A stretch of 64,000 nt of DNA from Cyanoderma ruficeps. Lineage: Eukaryota; Chordata; Aves; Passeriformes; Timaliidae. The stretch lies in the NCBI GenBank assembly GCA_008694505.1, contig VZDJ01000346.1:13007402-13071401 (forward strand). Direction: 5' to 3'. Shown here in pieces: positions 10,766-23,984 of this stretch. Made by a program: the position numbers and the translations under genes. Within the stretch, counting starts at the first letter, position 1; the number at the start of each line of letters is the position of its first letter. The notes beneath the pieces were generated by a model. The model did not search any database and was not told where the DNA came from. It saw only the letters and a program-made list of their open reading frames with translations.

Positions 10766-12211
10766 TTTTGCCGTACCGAGAAACAAGATATGAGAAGTGA
10801 AGTTTTCAGGCTGCCTCAGGATTCATAATGGGATGTGATTCCCTTTGATCTTCTCTCCTCTTGGCATAGAGATTTATAGCCTTATCATAAATCATAAAAC
10901 AATCATTAACTTTCAAGCAAACGTTTTTTTCCCCTTACAGTCATGTATATTTTATAAATATTGAGGAATTAAGTCACTTTTCAGTAATTGATTAATTAAT
11001 GCACTTTTAAGTCACTTATTAAAATATTTTTACTTTGCACTAGTTAATCATCAGTACTGGGAGGAACACATATTTGATATGACCATGTGATATCACTCTT
11101 AGTCCTCTCTTATGGATTTTGCAAACCAACAGGATCTCTGCATTAACTAATTTGGTAACCAGTGTGTAACTGAAGAAATCTGTGTTTGCTGGAAAGAAAG
11201 AATGTTAAGCATTCATAAAAGCCTCAGAAGACCTACAGAACATAGTGTCTTCTTAGCCGTTCCTTGCTTGACTCCCTCCTGAAAAATAACAGCTCTCCAG
11301 GAAGCTGCAGAGGGTTGCAGATTCAACAGAAGCTCCTGGACTCCATGAGCTGCCAGGGGAAGCCGGGCACTGTGCCAGGCCCTGGGGTTAGACCTTATGC
11401 TTTCCTGAGTGGGGAACAAGGTATAAGAAGCAGTTTTTATTCCAGGCTTTGTTACCAAGTTCTTCATTCTGGTAGAGTGCTCTTCTAAAAGGAAGTTGTG
11501 GGGGAGAGAAGATGCGGTGAAATACAGAGGGTCACAGAGTATGTTTTGCTGCTGCCTTTGAATTTTCTCAGTGGGAGAGGGAATGGGATTTTAATTTAGC
11601 AGAGTTTTGCTGGCTAGCAATTAGCTGCCACAAGGAACCATTAGCACAGTCACAAAGAATTCATTGCATTGACACTTCCATATCTGAAGTACTGAGAGAA
11701 AAGCTTCACCTGATGCTTTTGCAAAGCTTTCTGAGTTTTTTCTAAGTTTATTTGTTCCATCTGATGGTACATTGTTTTGGGACATCCACAAATGCTGTTT
11801 TCCAGTTTGTTTTCTTGCAGTTTAGTAGTTTTGCTCATGAGCTGCCAGAATAACAGCAGGAAAGCAGTACAGTAAAAATCTCAATATCCTAATTAAGTAC
11901 TCAAATACCTCAGTTTAGAGTTGGGCACTCAGAAGAATAGGCAAAAACCGTGACATCCTCAGGACAGAATCACCTAGAGCTCAGCAGTATGTGCAAGAGT
12001 ATCCTTGCACCTTTCCACACAAGTGGTTTATTCATGCTGCCAGCAGAGACCAAGTCTCAACTGTACTCTCCTTCTCTGTGGGATAGCCTTTAATGTTTCT
12101 TTCTGTTTCCATGAATTTTCCTTTTCTGTGTAGTAGCTTAGCTTCAGAAAGAAGGCTTCAACTCCTCACTTTTGTTTTGACCAGTCCTTCAAAATGGAAG
12201 CAAGCAGGACT

Positions 12212-12262
12212 TTTTTGTTTGGTTTGGATTTTTTAATGGTTTTTTTTTGTGTGTGTGTGTGC
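12212..12262. repeat. T/G-rich low-complexity stretch with a TG microsatellite
   Basis: The sequence moves through T runs into 'tttttttttgtgtgtgtg' and ends near 12262. It is a simple repeat with no coding meaning. Confidence 0.85.
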
Positions 12263-13717
12263 AAAATTAATTAAAAGGCTGAACAAGGATTCCTGCCTTG
12301 TGTGAATTCTTACTCAACAGTCACCTCAGGCACCTTTGCTATTTTTATGCTGTCATCATTTGGTAGTTGCATATACTTGCAAAATTTGACCAGGACTGTT
12401 TCAAATTTTTATAATACTGAAAGCATCTGTGGACATTTGGGATGGAAACCAAAGACATATTTTGTGATCTTATGTTCATTAGGGTTAGATGGCTTTCTTG
12501 CAAAGTTATTTTGAATTGGAGAGTTTTGGTCCCTAAATCTCTCTAGATTCAATTTCATTGGTCTGAGTTTTTCTTTTATGTTTTGCACTGGGCTTTCACA
12601 GGTTGACAAAGTGCAGGCAATACCTGTACTGGCTATAGGCCATGTTTTGGTTTTGAATTACATCACCCTCTGAGGTCAATGATGAATGAGGCAGAGGGCA
12701 GAGCTGGGCCCTGTAATCCCAAGACTGTATGATTTCATTAATGCAGACATATAGCTGATAATGCTTCTGTTGGTGACTTAGAAAGCATCTCTGTACTTTG
12801 CCAGCTGAGACAAGTTTGCTTATCAAATGTGTCAGTCCTGGTTTTCTATTCAGATGGGTTGTACAATATCAGCGCATCTCACTTAAACGCCTTACAGAAA
12901 GAAGACCAGCTGGAGCTAACCATTTTCATAGCAATAGTTTACATTAGAGGTCAGCAGAGAATTACCTGGAAAAATTCTCTTATCCTCTTTCAGAAATACT
13001 AGAAAATGAGAGAAAGATGAGAAGACTATGAATATCATTATAAGACAGAAAAAACAGAAAAAGGGAAGGATTGCTTCACATTGGTCTTGGGCAAAATAAT
13101 AGAATAATTAATTTGGGACTCTGACAACACAAATCGTAAGTTAAAAATATAAGTAATTGGTATCAGGACATCTTTATAGGAAGCACATCTTGTAAGAAAG
13201 GCTCATTGGAGTGAATAGTGACATTTTAAAACTTACAGGCAAATTCAAAGAAAAAACATCTGGGACAAATAATAAAGCTCTGCCAAGAGGAGGGAAAACT
13301 GTTTTGGAAAGCAAATCTGGGAAAAATACTTTGAGCCCTTAGTAGCCAGTATCTCAATATGAGTTCTTAGGCTGTGGTTAAGGGAACTAATGCAGAAGAA
13401 GTGGAATATTTAGCTGAAATAGGGGAGGGATCTTGCCTGTGTACACAGTGTGAGATGTCTACTGGAACACTGTGTTCAGTGCTATTGGGAAAGAGTTCAA
13501 GAGATATACTACTTTCTGCAAGACATTTATTTTATCTGACTTCTGATAAGAGTCGTGTGATCTGTTTGTACTAGGCAGATCTCTGTCAGTACTATTCAGT
13601 GAAATGCAACCCAGAAAACAACCTAAAGCACTGTGCGCTCTCAGATGTTTGTGAAGCAGCCTATATATGTAGAAAGGACTTGGGCTGACTTGTCTGATTT
13701 CAGGCATGTGAAGTGAC

Positions 13718-13745
13718 TGTGTGAAATTATGAGATGTAGAGAGGC
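13718..13745. repeat. 28-bp dispersed repeat, copy 1
   Basis: Begins 'tgtgtgaaattatgagatg' and ends 'tagagaggc'. It matches 14761-14788 at 27 of 28 positions, 1,043 bp apart and in the same orientation. Flanks are not clearly similar. Confidence 0.85.
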
Positions 13746-14760
13746 AGAGTCATGGCAAGCAGGCACATCTGTGCCTGTGCCTACGCTGGAGATGGAGGTG
13801 CAAGGAAGGACCTGTGGCCAGCAACTACCTGGATTTAAGCGTCTCTCCCCAAGGATCCCAGAGCTCTGCCAAAACTCATGACTCAGCTTTGCATCTGAAC
13901 AGTTTGGTAAATGTGTGAAATTTGGGTTAAAGTGCAGATTTGATCTCCTTTTGAAATACTGTAAACCCATTTAAAAAATCTGTCTAGAAACGATTACCAT
14001 TACTTATTGTAAAAAGTCTGTTAGTTTTAGATGTGCCATCTAAGTGGCACAGAAATATTCTGTGTTTTAGACTTCAGTTGTGCCTGAGCTGTAACAGAAC
14101 AAAATCTGGTATTGCTATATAGGTCCAATTTTTCTAATTCATGAAATGGTTGTACATAGCAGGACACATATTTTGATAATCTCTGAGAAGATTACTGCAT
14201 GGTCCAGTGTAAAAGATTAGGGATGGCTTTGTTATGATTCCTAAAATCCAACCATCTAAGCTCAATAATGGTATCCTACTGCAACATATGGCTCTTTATA
14301 TAAATGTAAATTCTATACAGATTTGCAGTAGAGCTTGGGATGCAGCTGTGATGAGGTCCTGAAAGATGATGGTGTGCAGCTATTTCTGGTAGATGACTCC
14401 TGGTGTAATTTTCAACCTTAATTGGTTTAAGTTTTGGTACGATATTGCTAAAACCTGAATACTCAGGGGAAACAGATTGGTCAGACACACACACACAATG
14501 GCTCTTACCTTGTTTTGAAAGCTTTTCTGCTTTGGGGCAAGTGTTCATTTTTATCTTGGCTCAGTGGTATCAGCCAAGCATTATTTAAGCTGGAAGATAC
14601 AGACATGGTGGATCTAAGAGACATTTTTTATATTAAGTTGGAATAAGTGAGAAAGTCAGTAGTGGCGGTATTCAGCAGTTAATTATTTATCAGTGCTGCA
14701 TCTCCTAGGGTTATCAAGGAAATTATTTTAGTATCTCGCCTTATTTTCCTCAGTACTGTA

Positions 14761-14788
14761 TGTGTGAAATTATGAGATATAGAGAGGC
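14761..14788. repeat. 28-bp dispersed repeat, copy 2
   Basis: Begins 'tgtgtgaaattatgagata' and ends 'tagagaggc', differing from copy 1 at 13718-13745 by one base. It may be the core of a degraded longer duplication or a conserved motif. Confidence 0.85.
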
Positions 14789-16508
14789 CTATAGTGTATA
14801 GCACTTGCATCACAGAGTGGACAGAAAAAATATTGATTGAATTGGGAAACTGAAGTGCAACTTGGATACTTTTAGTTCTATCTGAAACAAGTGTCATTTA
14901 TGAAATGATTTTTATGACCCCAAAACAGGTGTCTGAGAAGTGTCTGCTCATTTAACTTGCATACCTAACTGGATTTCTGTGGGGAGACAGCTTGTGGGGA
15001 GGCAGATGAAGATAGTACTAAAAGCAATCTTACCCTTGATATATTACAGCTGTGTTAACTATCCAAGACTGGTGGGAACAGCCTTGCCCTCCCAGCTATA
15101 GGTGTAATAAAAGTAAGTTAGCTGGGAGGGAGTTCAGTTGGGGTCTTCTGGCTATGCTGTGAGGAGGAAGGGACAGGAGGTTGTGTAAAGAACAGAAAGG
15201 ATGTACATGCTGTCCATAGGACAGACAGGGTTAGGTGGCTGTGCTGGGGACAGGAAGCAGTGTGCTGGAACTGTGGAAGGAAGAGAGAAGAAGGAGAGAA
15301 AGAGCCAGAGCTGTGTGCTAGGGACAGCAGAGGCCCAGGTCAGTCTGGATGGAGCTGGGCACGCTTCCCTCATCAGTGTGTGAAGAAGAGCTGAGACATT
15401 GTCTACTGACTAGCTGCTGGCATAGATGGACAGACCCTGAGACCCTGTGTGGAGCTGCCTGTGGGATTACAACAGAGAGAAGGTGTGAAGGACTTTTAGA
15501 TAACAAGGAGTTGATACTTAAAGCCCTCTGAAGTTTTTAAAGAAGCACTCTGGGTGCAGTGTCCATCTCAGCTTCCACAGATTTTTATGTTCTGATGAGT
15601 AAAAAATTGATTTCTGATCTACTTTTATTCTGTTCTTAGCATGCAGGTAGAGAAGAGTCTGATTTTGAATCCTCTTCACTGTGGGAAGGCAAAGGATGCA
15701 ATGAAATGTGTATGTCAGAAAGTTTCCCAGGAACTGAAGAACACTCTTGCAGAGCTCTTAAGGTGAGCTCGAAATTGGTTGAAGAAATTTAATATGTTTA
15801 AAAGTATGAACTCTCACCAACCTGATGTCTAACATAGTTCTTAAGAGCTCTCTCCTTTGAATCATGGTAATGCCTTGCCAATTACTACATGCTTCTGCCA
15901 AAATGTGATGATTTGGACCAGTACAAATTTCATCAGTTTATGAAAACACTCACCCAGGAGCAAAAGGCAAAATGAGATAGCATGATGGTGTAGAAGGAGA
16001 TGGCATCTAGAATGTCCCCACAGGCTCCTCTGTATGAGCCAGAAAGCACTGCATGTGCTGTAGCCAGGTGAGGTGTGATACTGGAGGTGACAGTCAGTTC
16101 CACGTCCCTGGGGGGACACACAAGGCAATGGGGAAAGGATGTCAAGGGTGCTCTGAGGCACTGCTGGTCAAATAATAATATAATCTTGCATGCACTGTAA
16201 ATGAAGCAGGAATCCATTTCAACCGCAACTGAAATAAGAGAACCAGCTTAAACTGTACAAAATTGCCAATGTCAGTAGCTGCCCAGCTTCAGGGAAGAGC
16301 AGAAACCATATTAGCAGAGCATTGCAATTTGAGCTCAGGATAACTAAATTGAATTTAACCATATTTCAAAGGTAACAGCAGAAGAATGGTCAAAGCAGAA
16401 GCTATTTACCTTGGTACTTTTAAATGGAAGAAATATAAACACCCACTACCACCAAGCAGACTTTAAAAATCTTGCAAAGTCTTTTATCCTAATCTTCTCT
16501 TTAGTCCT

Positions 16509-16550
16509 ATTAGTCCTTCTGGAGTTGCTATTAGTCCTTCTGGAGTTGCT
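16509..16550. repeat. exact 21-bp tandem duplication
   Basis: A 21-bp unit beginning 'attagtccttctggag' is present twice in perfect tandem, at 16509-16529 and 16530-16550. Identity of the copies suggests a recent slippage event that may be polymorphic. Confidence 0.95.
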
Positions 16551-17149
16551 TGAATAATAAGATTTGGAATCTGTGTGAATTTTTCAGTACTGAGGTTCAG
16601 TATTAAACAAGTAGGAATTTATATATGTGTATTCATTTGTAAACTAGTTATTGAAAACTTGAATAGCTCAGAAGAGGAACCAGAAATACGGTTTTTTAAT
16701 TTGCTCAACTGATGTTACAGTATTTATATTTTGATGTTATTCTTAGACCCTGGTCTCTCTTCTATTAACTTCATAGTATTGATGTATATAAGCCAAGGGG
16801 CATAACACAGTTACTCTCCTCCTCCTGCCCTTGTTCCTTTTTGTCTTTACTGACATCCTTGGCTAGACATTTACCCAGCAGTGTTGTCCACATAGGCACT
16901 CTGAGAAGGTTTGGAGGTTGAATTGTGACCAGGGACAAGGCCTTTTTATCCATTTTTTCAGCGATGTGTGATCTTTATGTGGGCCCTGAAATGCTACTTC
17001 ATACAAAGAATAGATGGTAATATTAATAGGAGTAAATTGTTAAGCTTAATGACTTCAACATCAGAAAGATTATTGGGATGCCAGTTGGGCTACAAATTCT
17101 TAAATAGTCAAATGGAATTGTTATAAATATGGCAACTCAAATCTCTTAA

Positions 17150-17760
17150 TCAAAATCAATGCTTTATTTTTCCAAAAATTAGATTGATTATATATAGATC
17201 AAAAAACAAAATTAAACAAAAGATTATAATGCAAGACAGCCAAATCACAACGGAACCAGCAAGGATTCCTGCCACAGCAGAGTTTAAGTCTGATCGAGAC
17301 TGGGAGACAGATACCAGGCCAGCCCTCGCTGGGTCCGTGATCATCTGTTCCGACATACTGCTCTCGGAGTCCAACTTTTATACAGTTTACTTTTCCCCAG
17401 GCCAAGCTTTTCCCCGATGATGGTCCTTCTAGTCAGTTTTTAATTGCGCCTCCACTGAATCTGAATAGAGTTCCTGGGATTAACTGGACCAGCTTTCAGT
17501 TGTAGAGAGGGTCTCTGTCCCCAGACGGCCTTTTGTGGATTCGGAGTCCTCCTCCTGTATAGAGGTAGTTTCGGCTGTCTCGGACAGAGGATGAGCTCGC
17601 CCCTCTGAACAATCTGATGTGGATTCAGGGGGTTGAGCCCACTCAGCCTTTTCACTTGCAGATGGTGTTGCACATTCCTCAGCCGATCCTCTCATCCTCT
17701 TGGTTGCCTTTCCGCCGTTCCTGGTAGCTGTGGGATTTAATTCCTCATCCCCAGATCAAT
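17150..17760 (-). mobile_element. LTR-like or retrocopy-like element with TATA box, AATAAA and upstream open frame
   Basis: Read on the minus strand, an open frame runs from about 17757 to a stop just below 17480. Its visible end is rich in Ser, Thr and Glu after a basic KATKRMRG patch. Then come purine-rich tracts (ggggaaaag twice), a TATA box at 17376-17382, about 215 bp of moderately GC-rich DNA, and AATAAA at 17163-17168. That order, coding end then purine tract then TATA then poly(A) signal, is what the 3' end of a retrovirus-like element looks like: polypurine tract, then an LTR with U3, R and U5. The last 200 bp also encode a 66-codon frame from ATG near 17356 to a stop at the AATAAA, with one long hydrophobic segment. 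That could be a chance product of T-rich U5. I recognise no family. A processed host retrocopy with its 3' untranslated region is the main alternative. GC content is higher than its neighbours, consistent with insertion. Confidence 0.45.
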
Positions 17761-20700
17761 ATGTGATATATTTTTATAACAGAATGATTACTAAAAGGAT
17801 TCCAAATCACTGGTATAAGGGTTTTGGAGCACACATCCTTTTAGTTTTAGTGTGTTTGTAGTTCACAAATTACACTAACCTGTGTATGGTTCCTGACAGG
17901 TAATTTCTGCTTGATAACATCCACCCACATAAGAAGGGAATAAGGTGTGTTGTTACCATCCTCTCATTCCCTTTCAATGAGATAAGTGTGCCATCTGGGG
18001 CAATTAAAAAGCAAATGCCACACTTTTTTTTTTTTTCCCCTAATCTAGGCATCTACTTTAGAGGATGGCAATATCACATTTTCCACAATTGTCAATAAAT
18101 AATAGTGAGACTGCTTTAATTCAAAGCCTTGTGAAGTTTCTGAGAGCACTGAATACATGAAGGGGATAAATAAGAGTGCCTCACTTTAAAGAAAAGATGT
18201 ATGTTTGTAGGGCTGCTGAAGATTTTTAATGTTTATAAATGTCAAGAAGGAGAAATGAGAATTTTAATCTTAATTTTGCATCTGTTTTGATCGTTTTATT
18301 TACACTCTAAATTTGTAATTTTATTTTGTTTTTCTCTAAAAGAACACAAGATAAACATGAAAATACTTCCTACTGGTAATGAATTGTTGACTGTGCAAAA
18401 TATACTGTTGATTGTGGTGTGGTTATTAAGCTGAAAGAACCAAATGCAGTTTGAACCATGGATTATGGGTAAGAGTGCAAGACTACATCAGTCCCCCTCA
18501 GCTATTTACTGAGACTCAGCTGTGTTTTGCAGGCAGTGCCCTTCTCTCTGGGTGAGGCCCTTTGGCTGTGGTCGGTGTGATGGCAGAGCTCCTGCTGAGA
18601 TGTGTGTTGGCTCTCTGTGCTGCTTCAAACGGGCTGGAGGCACGCAGCCAGTAATCCCCAGCTGCACGTCTGACACCCAGTCCCTCGGCTCAATTTAATT
18701 GCTAATTGCAACAAATGCCTCCTAGAATTCGAGTGCAGGGGCATCTGTGTAAGTGTAGGGACAGGAAGGAATCCCATCAGAGCTGATTTCATATCCCATT
18801 CCCCTGGGACCTGCCCTGGGTGCAGTGCCACCTGGCACCAATGGATTTCAGCATTCCCTTCTGCAGCGCAAAACGGTGTTGGGCAGGCTTTAGTTCAGGA
18901 AAGACTAAGGGATTGGGATCAAATATTTCTGAAATATGATTCAAACCCACAGTCCCTGTATACTCATAATTACCAGCACAGCTGAAAGGTTATGTTCTGC
19001 CCTGTAGTTCCTACCAAAAGTGAAGCCTAAGCTTTGAAATCACCTACTGAGGAATTGCTGTAGATACGAAAGGGGACTTGAATTAATACAGTTGTTGCAC
19101 ACTCACTGGTGATAGGAATTTCAGAAGATTCAAAATCCTTGCTAGTAAAAACATATGTTATTAAAATTTGCCTATTCTTCACATTAGTTTTCCTGTTTTC
19201 CTTATACTTTGCTCTTTTGATCTAGATGTCAAGTGGTCAGTGGGTTTTTCAAATTATTTGGGGTGTAATCAATGTAGATTCAGTCTTTCGAAAGTGTTAA
19301 TTTTTCCTTTGAAAAGTGCATAGAATGTATTTAAGTATGGTAAATTGTAGAGTCCCTTTATTATTCCACATACCTCTTTTTTTTCTTGTCATTTTCATTT
19401 TAATGTAGATATTGTAAAAGTCGTTATGTGTTTACTGTGGGTTTGAATTGAGTTTAAGCAGTCAAGGGCACCCACTCAAAACATTAGTCTTGAGTTTTCA
19501 TGTAAGGCAGATTTAACCCACATCAGCACACAATGCCACAAATGCAGGACTTGGGTGCAAGGGCTGCCATTCTGCTCATGGCAGGTCTGCAGGATCTGCC
19601 CTCAGATCAGTATTAAAATTGCATCACTGCTGTAAGATAACTTAAAATCTTCATAAACAATATTTAAATAACACCCAGTGTTACTTTTTGTGGTATCAGT
19701 AGAGTTAAACATACTTTGAGCCTGGACTCAAGAGAGAACTTGTGACAAAATGAAATACAGCCTGCTGAAACCTACTGTAAGCAAATACCACAAGCTGTGC
19801 CAAACAATTATGTTAGTTTCACATTAAAAGTAATATCAAATAGAAAGAGAGGGCTTGCATATTCATGTCACTGCTGTTTTTAAGTGGTACCCATGAATAA
19901 GGCCAGCAATCATCTGGCAAAAAAGGCTATTAAACCATTAACTGTTTATACAAATATCCAATACAGAAATGAGTTTTAAAGACTTGTTTTTTTGATAAGG
20001 AAGAAATGGATTTGAGTATCAGAACTGCTTTCTAATACTATTTAGGAATATTACAAACACTGTTGTAATTTAAGAATTTAGTTGTCATTGCAGTTTAAAT
20101 ACGGGTTGGCTTTTCTGAGCCTATACACATACAGACTAATTTCTTTACTTCTGATTGTGAGAAATTATGGCGTAACATCTGCACTTTGCAACAAGGCAGC
20201 AAATAGGGGATTAATGTTCAGTTCATGGCTGGTACATGGCAACACTTCTGAGTTTATAAGTGGACTTCAGTGGACACCACTGAGGTGGTGAGGTTGTATC
20301 TACTTAAAACATCAAGTGAGGGACTTGTGCCAAACCCAACAACTTGTGGTGTAGTCTTGCCCAAAGATCTCAAGTTTTGCATGCTGTTGGTTGGTGTGGG
20401 ATCTCATCCTCCTGCCTCAGGGATCTGATGCAATTTCTCATCAAATACTCCAGTGCTTTTGCACACAGCCTGTATCTGTGACCTGACCTCGACCTCCAGA
20501 GAAACTCCCTTCTCCACTGCAGCAGATGAAGCTGGATATGGCTGGAGAATGCTGGGCTTCGTAATGAGGGGGAATTTTATCTTTAGAGGTTGCTGGAACA
20601 CACTGACAACAATTTTGATTTCAGAGCTATCAGCTTTTTTTGTAAAGAATCCCTTGTTTTTGCCAACTGGGAATCTTCACAAATAGGCTTAGCAATACTT

Positions 20701-22329
20701 CAACAGAAATACAGGTACTTCTAGGTTTTAGAACTATATTTTTCAAAAGTTTGTGTATTGCTTTATTTGTTGTCCCAAATATGTATTGGAAAGCACCTTT
20801 CACTTGGACCACAGAAAACTTCCTTTTCACAGTCTATCACGAATAAAATTATCTACATATCACTAATCCTACACAGTCTAATCTCACCAAAATCACTGTA
20901 TTTGGCTATATTTTATCTATCATTCAACAAATCATTCAGTACATTTTCAGGGTCCCCTAATTCATCTTCTCCCAAGTACTGTACAATTTCTCCTTCCATC
21001 TTCTCTCTACTTCAATATGTAAGAAAGTTCAGAAATCTGAGGTTTGTTTTAATCTAAGATAAGAACATTTAGGGATTTCAGAAGTTAGTAGATTTTTTTG
21101 TGCTTTGTAAGGTGGAAACATTCACTGACAGGCCCTCTTTCAATGACAGGCAACTACTAACATCAGCATAGGTGGTGTTACTTCTTTCTTCCTCAATCAG
21201 AATCTCATGTTCTGTAGACAGAGGGAGAGTAATTACATCACTTATTGGTTTTGTATAGTAATGTGTCACAAATGCTGTTCATACTCCTGCCTTTTTCACA
21301 GTTCTTAGAGTTCTCAGGGATGTCTAATTTTTCTTAATGATCATTATGTTTGTTTTTATTGAAGACATTGTGGGTTTTCTCCAGCTTCTTGTTAGAAGCT
21401 ACTATTCAGTTCCAACTTGGACTAGAGAAAATATGGACAAGATGAAGTCATACTTGGAATTGTTCCCACTCAGAAAATGCCTTTAGATTAAGAATGCAAC
21501 CTCATTCAATATTTGAAATAATGCCAATACTAAATAAACCTGAATTCTGTCCTATGGAGTGAAGTTAAATGGTACCTTAGTCCTCAGAGTAATTAGGAAG
21601 TTTGCATAGAAGTTGGTTTAGTGTTTCAAATAACAAGATTTTTTTATCATCGTCCTGCAGGTTCTGGATCTTGGCAAATATAATTGTCTTTGTAATAATT
21701 ATAGATGCATTTGAAATGTTATAAGTGGTAAAATGGCATCTTATTCTATTGCTTCTTATGAGAGTGTTGGAGCAGCATGAGAGAAGCCTTGATTCTGCAG
21801 AGGCAATGGTGTGCATGTATATCCCCCCAGGCTGTGTAGAGGCTCAGGCATGTGCTTATCTGATGACGTATTTTTTATTGCTGAATGTCACAAACCAGGT
21901 TCCTTCCTATTATCAATATGTATGTGGTTTGGTTTTCTCCTCTGTTGAATATATCAAGTAATAAATATGTTCTCTAGATGGTGATAGAAATTATTTTAGG
22001 AGTAAGCATTTCAACTATACCTGTATTGATTCTGGTTGATACATGTCTAAGTTGCTCTTAGAAGTCTCTAACAATGGTTTCCGTAATCTCCCCAACTACC
22101 TTACTCTTCCACTCTTAGTTATCTTTACTTGGTGTTTGAACTTTCTGTGCTGAAGTGTTAAAGTCATTACTTCTTGTCCTGTCCTCCACAGCCATGAAGA
22201 ACAGAGTGCACTGTTTTTAGCAGCTTTTTATGCACATGAGTATTGCCCCCTGCTTATTTCAGCTCTTCCTTATTCTGTTCAGCATGATTCCTTCATTTAT
22301 TTTCATTTATTCTGTTTAAAACAATCATC
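17761..22329. other. unique AT-rich non-coding DNA
   Basis: No transposon, gene or RNA recognised. A homeodomain-like AT motif cluster (caatttaattgctaattg) lies at about 18690-18708 beside a GC-richer patch (18480-18850). Open frames are under 100 codons and unremarkable. Confidence 0.5.
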
Positions 22330-22800
22330 GTATCATACTCAGATGATATAACTTGTCAGGATTATTATGAATTCTAACCATTCTTCAAAGCTCTGACAGT
22401 CCCATTCAGCTTGGAGTTGTCGGCACATTAACAATATAGTCCTTATTTCATTATGCAGGCCACTAATGGAACTGTTTGCCAGACCCAGGATGGATCCCTG
22501 AGGACCCTACTGAAATACATGTTGCCATTTTTACAATAAACCATTGATAACTGTCCTCCTGGTATTGCTTTGTGACTGGTTTCACATCTAGTAAAAGATA
22601 GTTCCACCTCTATCACATGTCCCTGGTTTGCTTTGAGAATGCACTGTCAGTACAGTGTCACAAATACTAAAATCAAAATATATGACTTCAGCTGTTTCTC
22701 TCTTACCCACAAGCCTGTGACCCTGTCACAAAGGAATTTATATTGGCTTGACATAATTTATTCTTAACTAATCCACCCTGACTCTTAGTCATCTCCTTCT
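22330..22800 (-). mobile_element. ancient CR1-type LINE reverse transcriptase remnant
   Basis: The plus strand reads as the antisense of a CR1 ORF2. On the minus strand, segments resembling ORF2 appear in the right order. A segment near 22790-22730 (GGLVKNKLCQ) resembles the 'HGF-KSC-NL' block. Then come degraded palm sequence and a 'GIHPGSG' version of the QGS-LGP loop near 22480. Near 22430 is a destroyed catalytic FADD box that now reads VPTTPS. Stops and frameshifts are many. The copy predates the young CR1 tails elsewhere in the window and is a protein-level fossil with no function of its own. Confidence 0.75.
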
Positions 22801-23694
22801 CTGCCGGATGCCTACAGATAGTTTGTAGAAAAAAGATCATTTTGGTTCAGACTGGGAGCGGGGAGGAACAGAGGTGAGACCATCACCATGGGTGGCTGTC
22901 AGCTGGATGTCAGAGGATAATACCAGAATAAAACCTACCTCTTTAGGCTCTTCACCCCAGTTGCCCTCCAGACTGCAGCAAGGATCCTTGCTGCCTGGGA
23001 GTTAGTAACAGGCTGTGTCTGTGCCAGTCAGCCCTTGTGCCAGGGACTGGTTCCTGGCACATTCATTTGGCTCCTTGGGATGCAACTTCATTCTTCTTAA
23101 CCTCTTGCATCCCTTTTCAAAACTGAAATCTATCAGTTCTCACCAGTGGTAAGCACTTGATTGGCAAGTGATCTTTTTAGTGAAATGAAACTTGTCAGCA
23201 TTGTGTGTTCATACTCACTGAATGGTAGACTAACAGTTCAAGCTTTTCTCTTATGATTGAAGTCCTCCAAATGTCCATGGCATCACTTTTCTTTTTCCCC
23301 TGTATGAGAGCAATAATTTTGTCTGGAAGTTAAAATCTGTTATCTGATATCCCATTAGTGTGAATTTTATTGAAGTGTTGACTCAAGTGCTTATTTTCAC
23401 TAAAATGTGACAGCTTAATAGCTGTATTCATCTCACTACGTTTTAAAATGACGTCTGGTGTTTTTTTTTTCCAGAAAGTGAACATGTTGAAGATGAGAAC
23501 AAATGATATAAACCTATACATATTTGCGTGCATTATGTATAATACAATACATGTAATTATCTAGGCATAAACTTTATATGTGTGCTTTTTAAAAATAAAA
23601 TAACCATCAAAATCAATTTAATTAAGTTATTTAATTATCCCATACCTCTAGCAAAGAAAAACTATTTGATGGATAAGGAGCTTGCTGGATGGTC
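22801..23694. other. unique non-coding DNA
   Basis: A GC-richer patch at about 22850-23070 is followed by AT-rich DNA. No repeat or gene recognised. Confidence 0.45.
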
Positions 23695-23984
23695 ACAGTT
23701 TTAAACTAAAACAGAGTTTAGGTTTAGATTGGACAAAAGGAAGAAGTTCTTTACTGTGAGGGTGGCGAGGCCCTGGAACAGGTTGCCCGGCAAAGCTGTG
23801 GATGCCCCATCCCTGGATGTGTTCAAGGCCAGGCTGGATGGGGCATCCACAACCCACAGAGCAACCTGGTCCAGTGGGCAGTGTCCCTGCTCGTGTCCCT
23901 GCTCTTTAAGGATCACCTATCCAAATGATGGTAGATTTTCCAAACCAAATGATTTGATCATTCTGTGGTTCTATGATTTTATGC
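23695..23984 (+). mobile_element. CR1 LINE 3' end, fairly young
   Basis: Sense-strand CR1 3' end in full order: 'gaagaagttctttactgtga', 'gaggccctggaacaggttg', 'gatgccccatccctggatg', 'aggccaggctggatgggg', 'ctttaaggatcacctatcc', ending in 'ttctgtggttctatgatttt'. An extra duplication-like stretch occurs around 23885-23905 (tgtccctgctc twice). The 88-codon open frame at 23729-23995 is the repeat's own degraded 3' region. Confidence 0.95.

Larger units (their letters stand above)
10766..16508. other. unique non-coding DNA with small repeats
   Basis: No transposon or coding exon is recognised over this stretch. It includes a T/G-rich simple stretch near 12212-12262 and a near-identical 28-bp pair at 13718-13745 and 14761-14788. 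A purine-rich GC-moderate patch lies near 15165-15490 with several short open frames on both strands, none convincing. Open frames stay under 110 codons. Confidence 0.5.
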
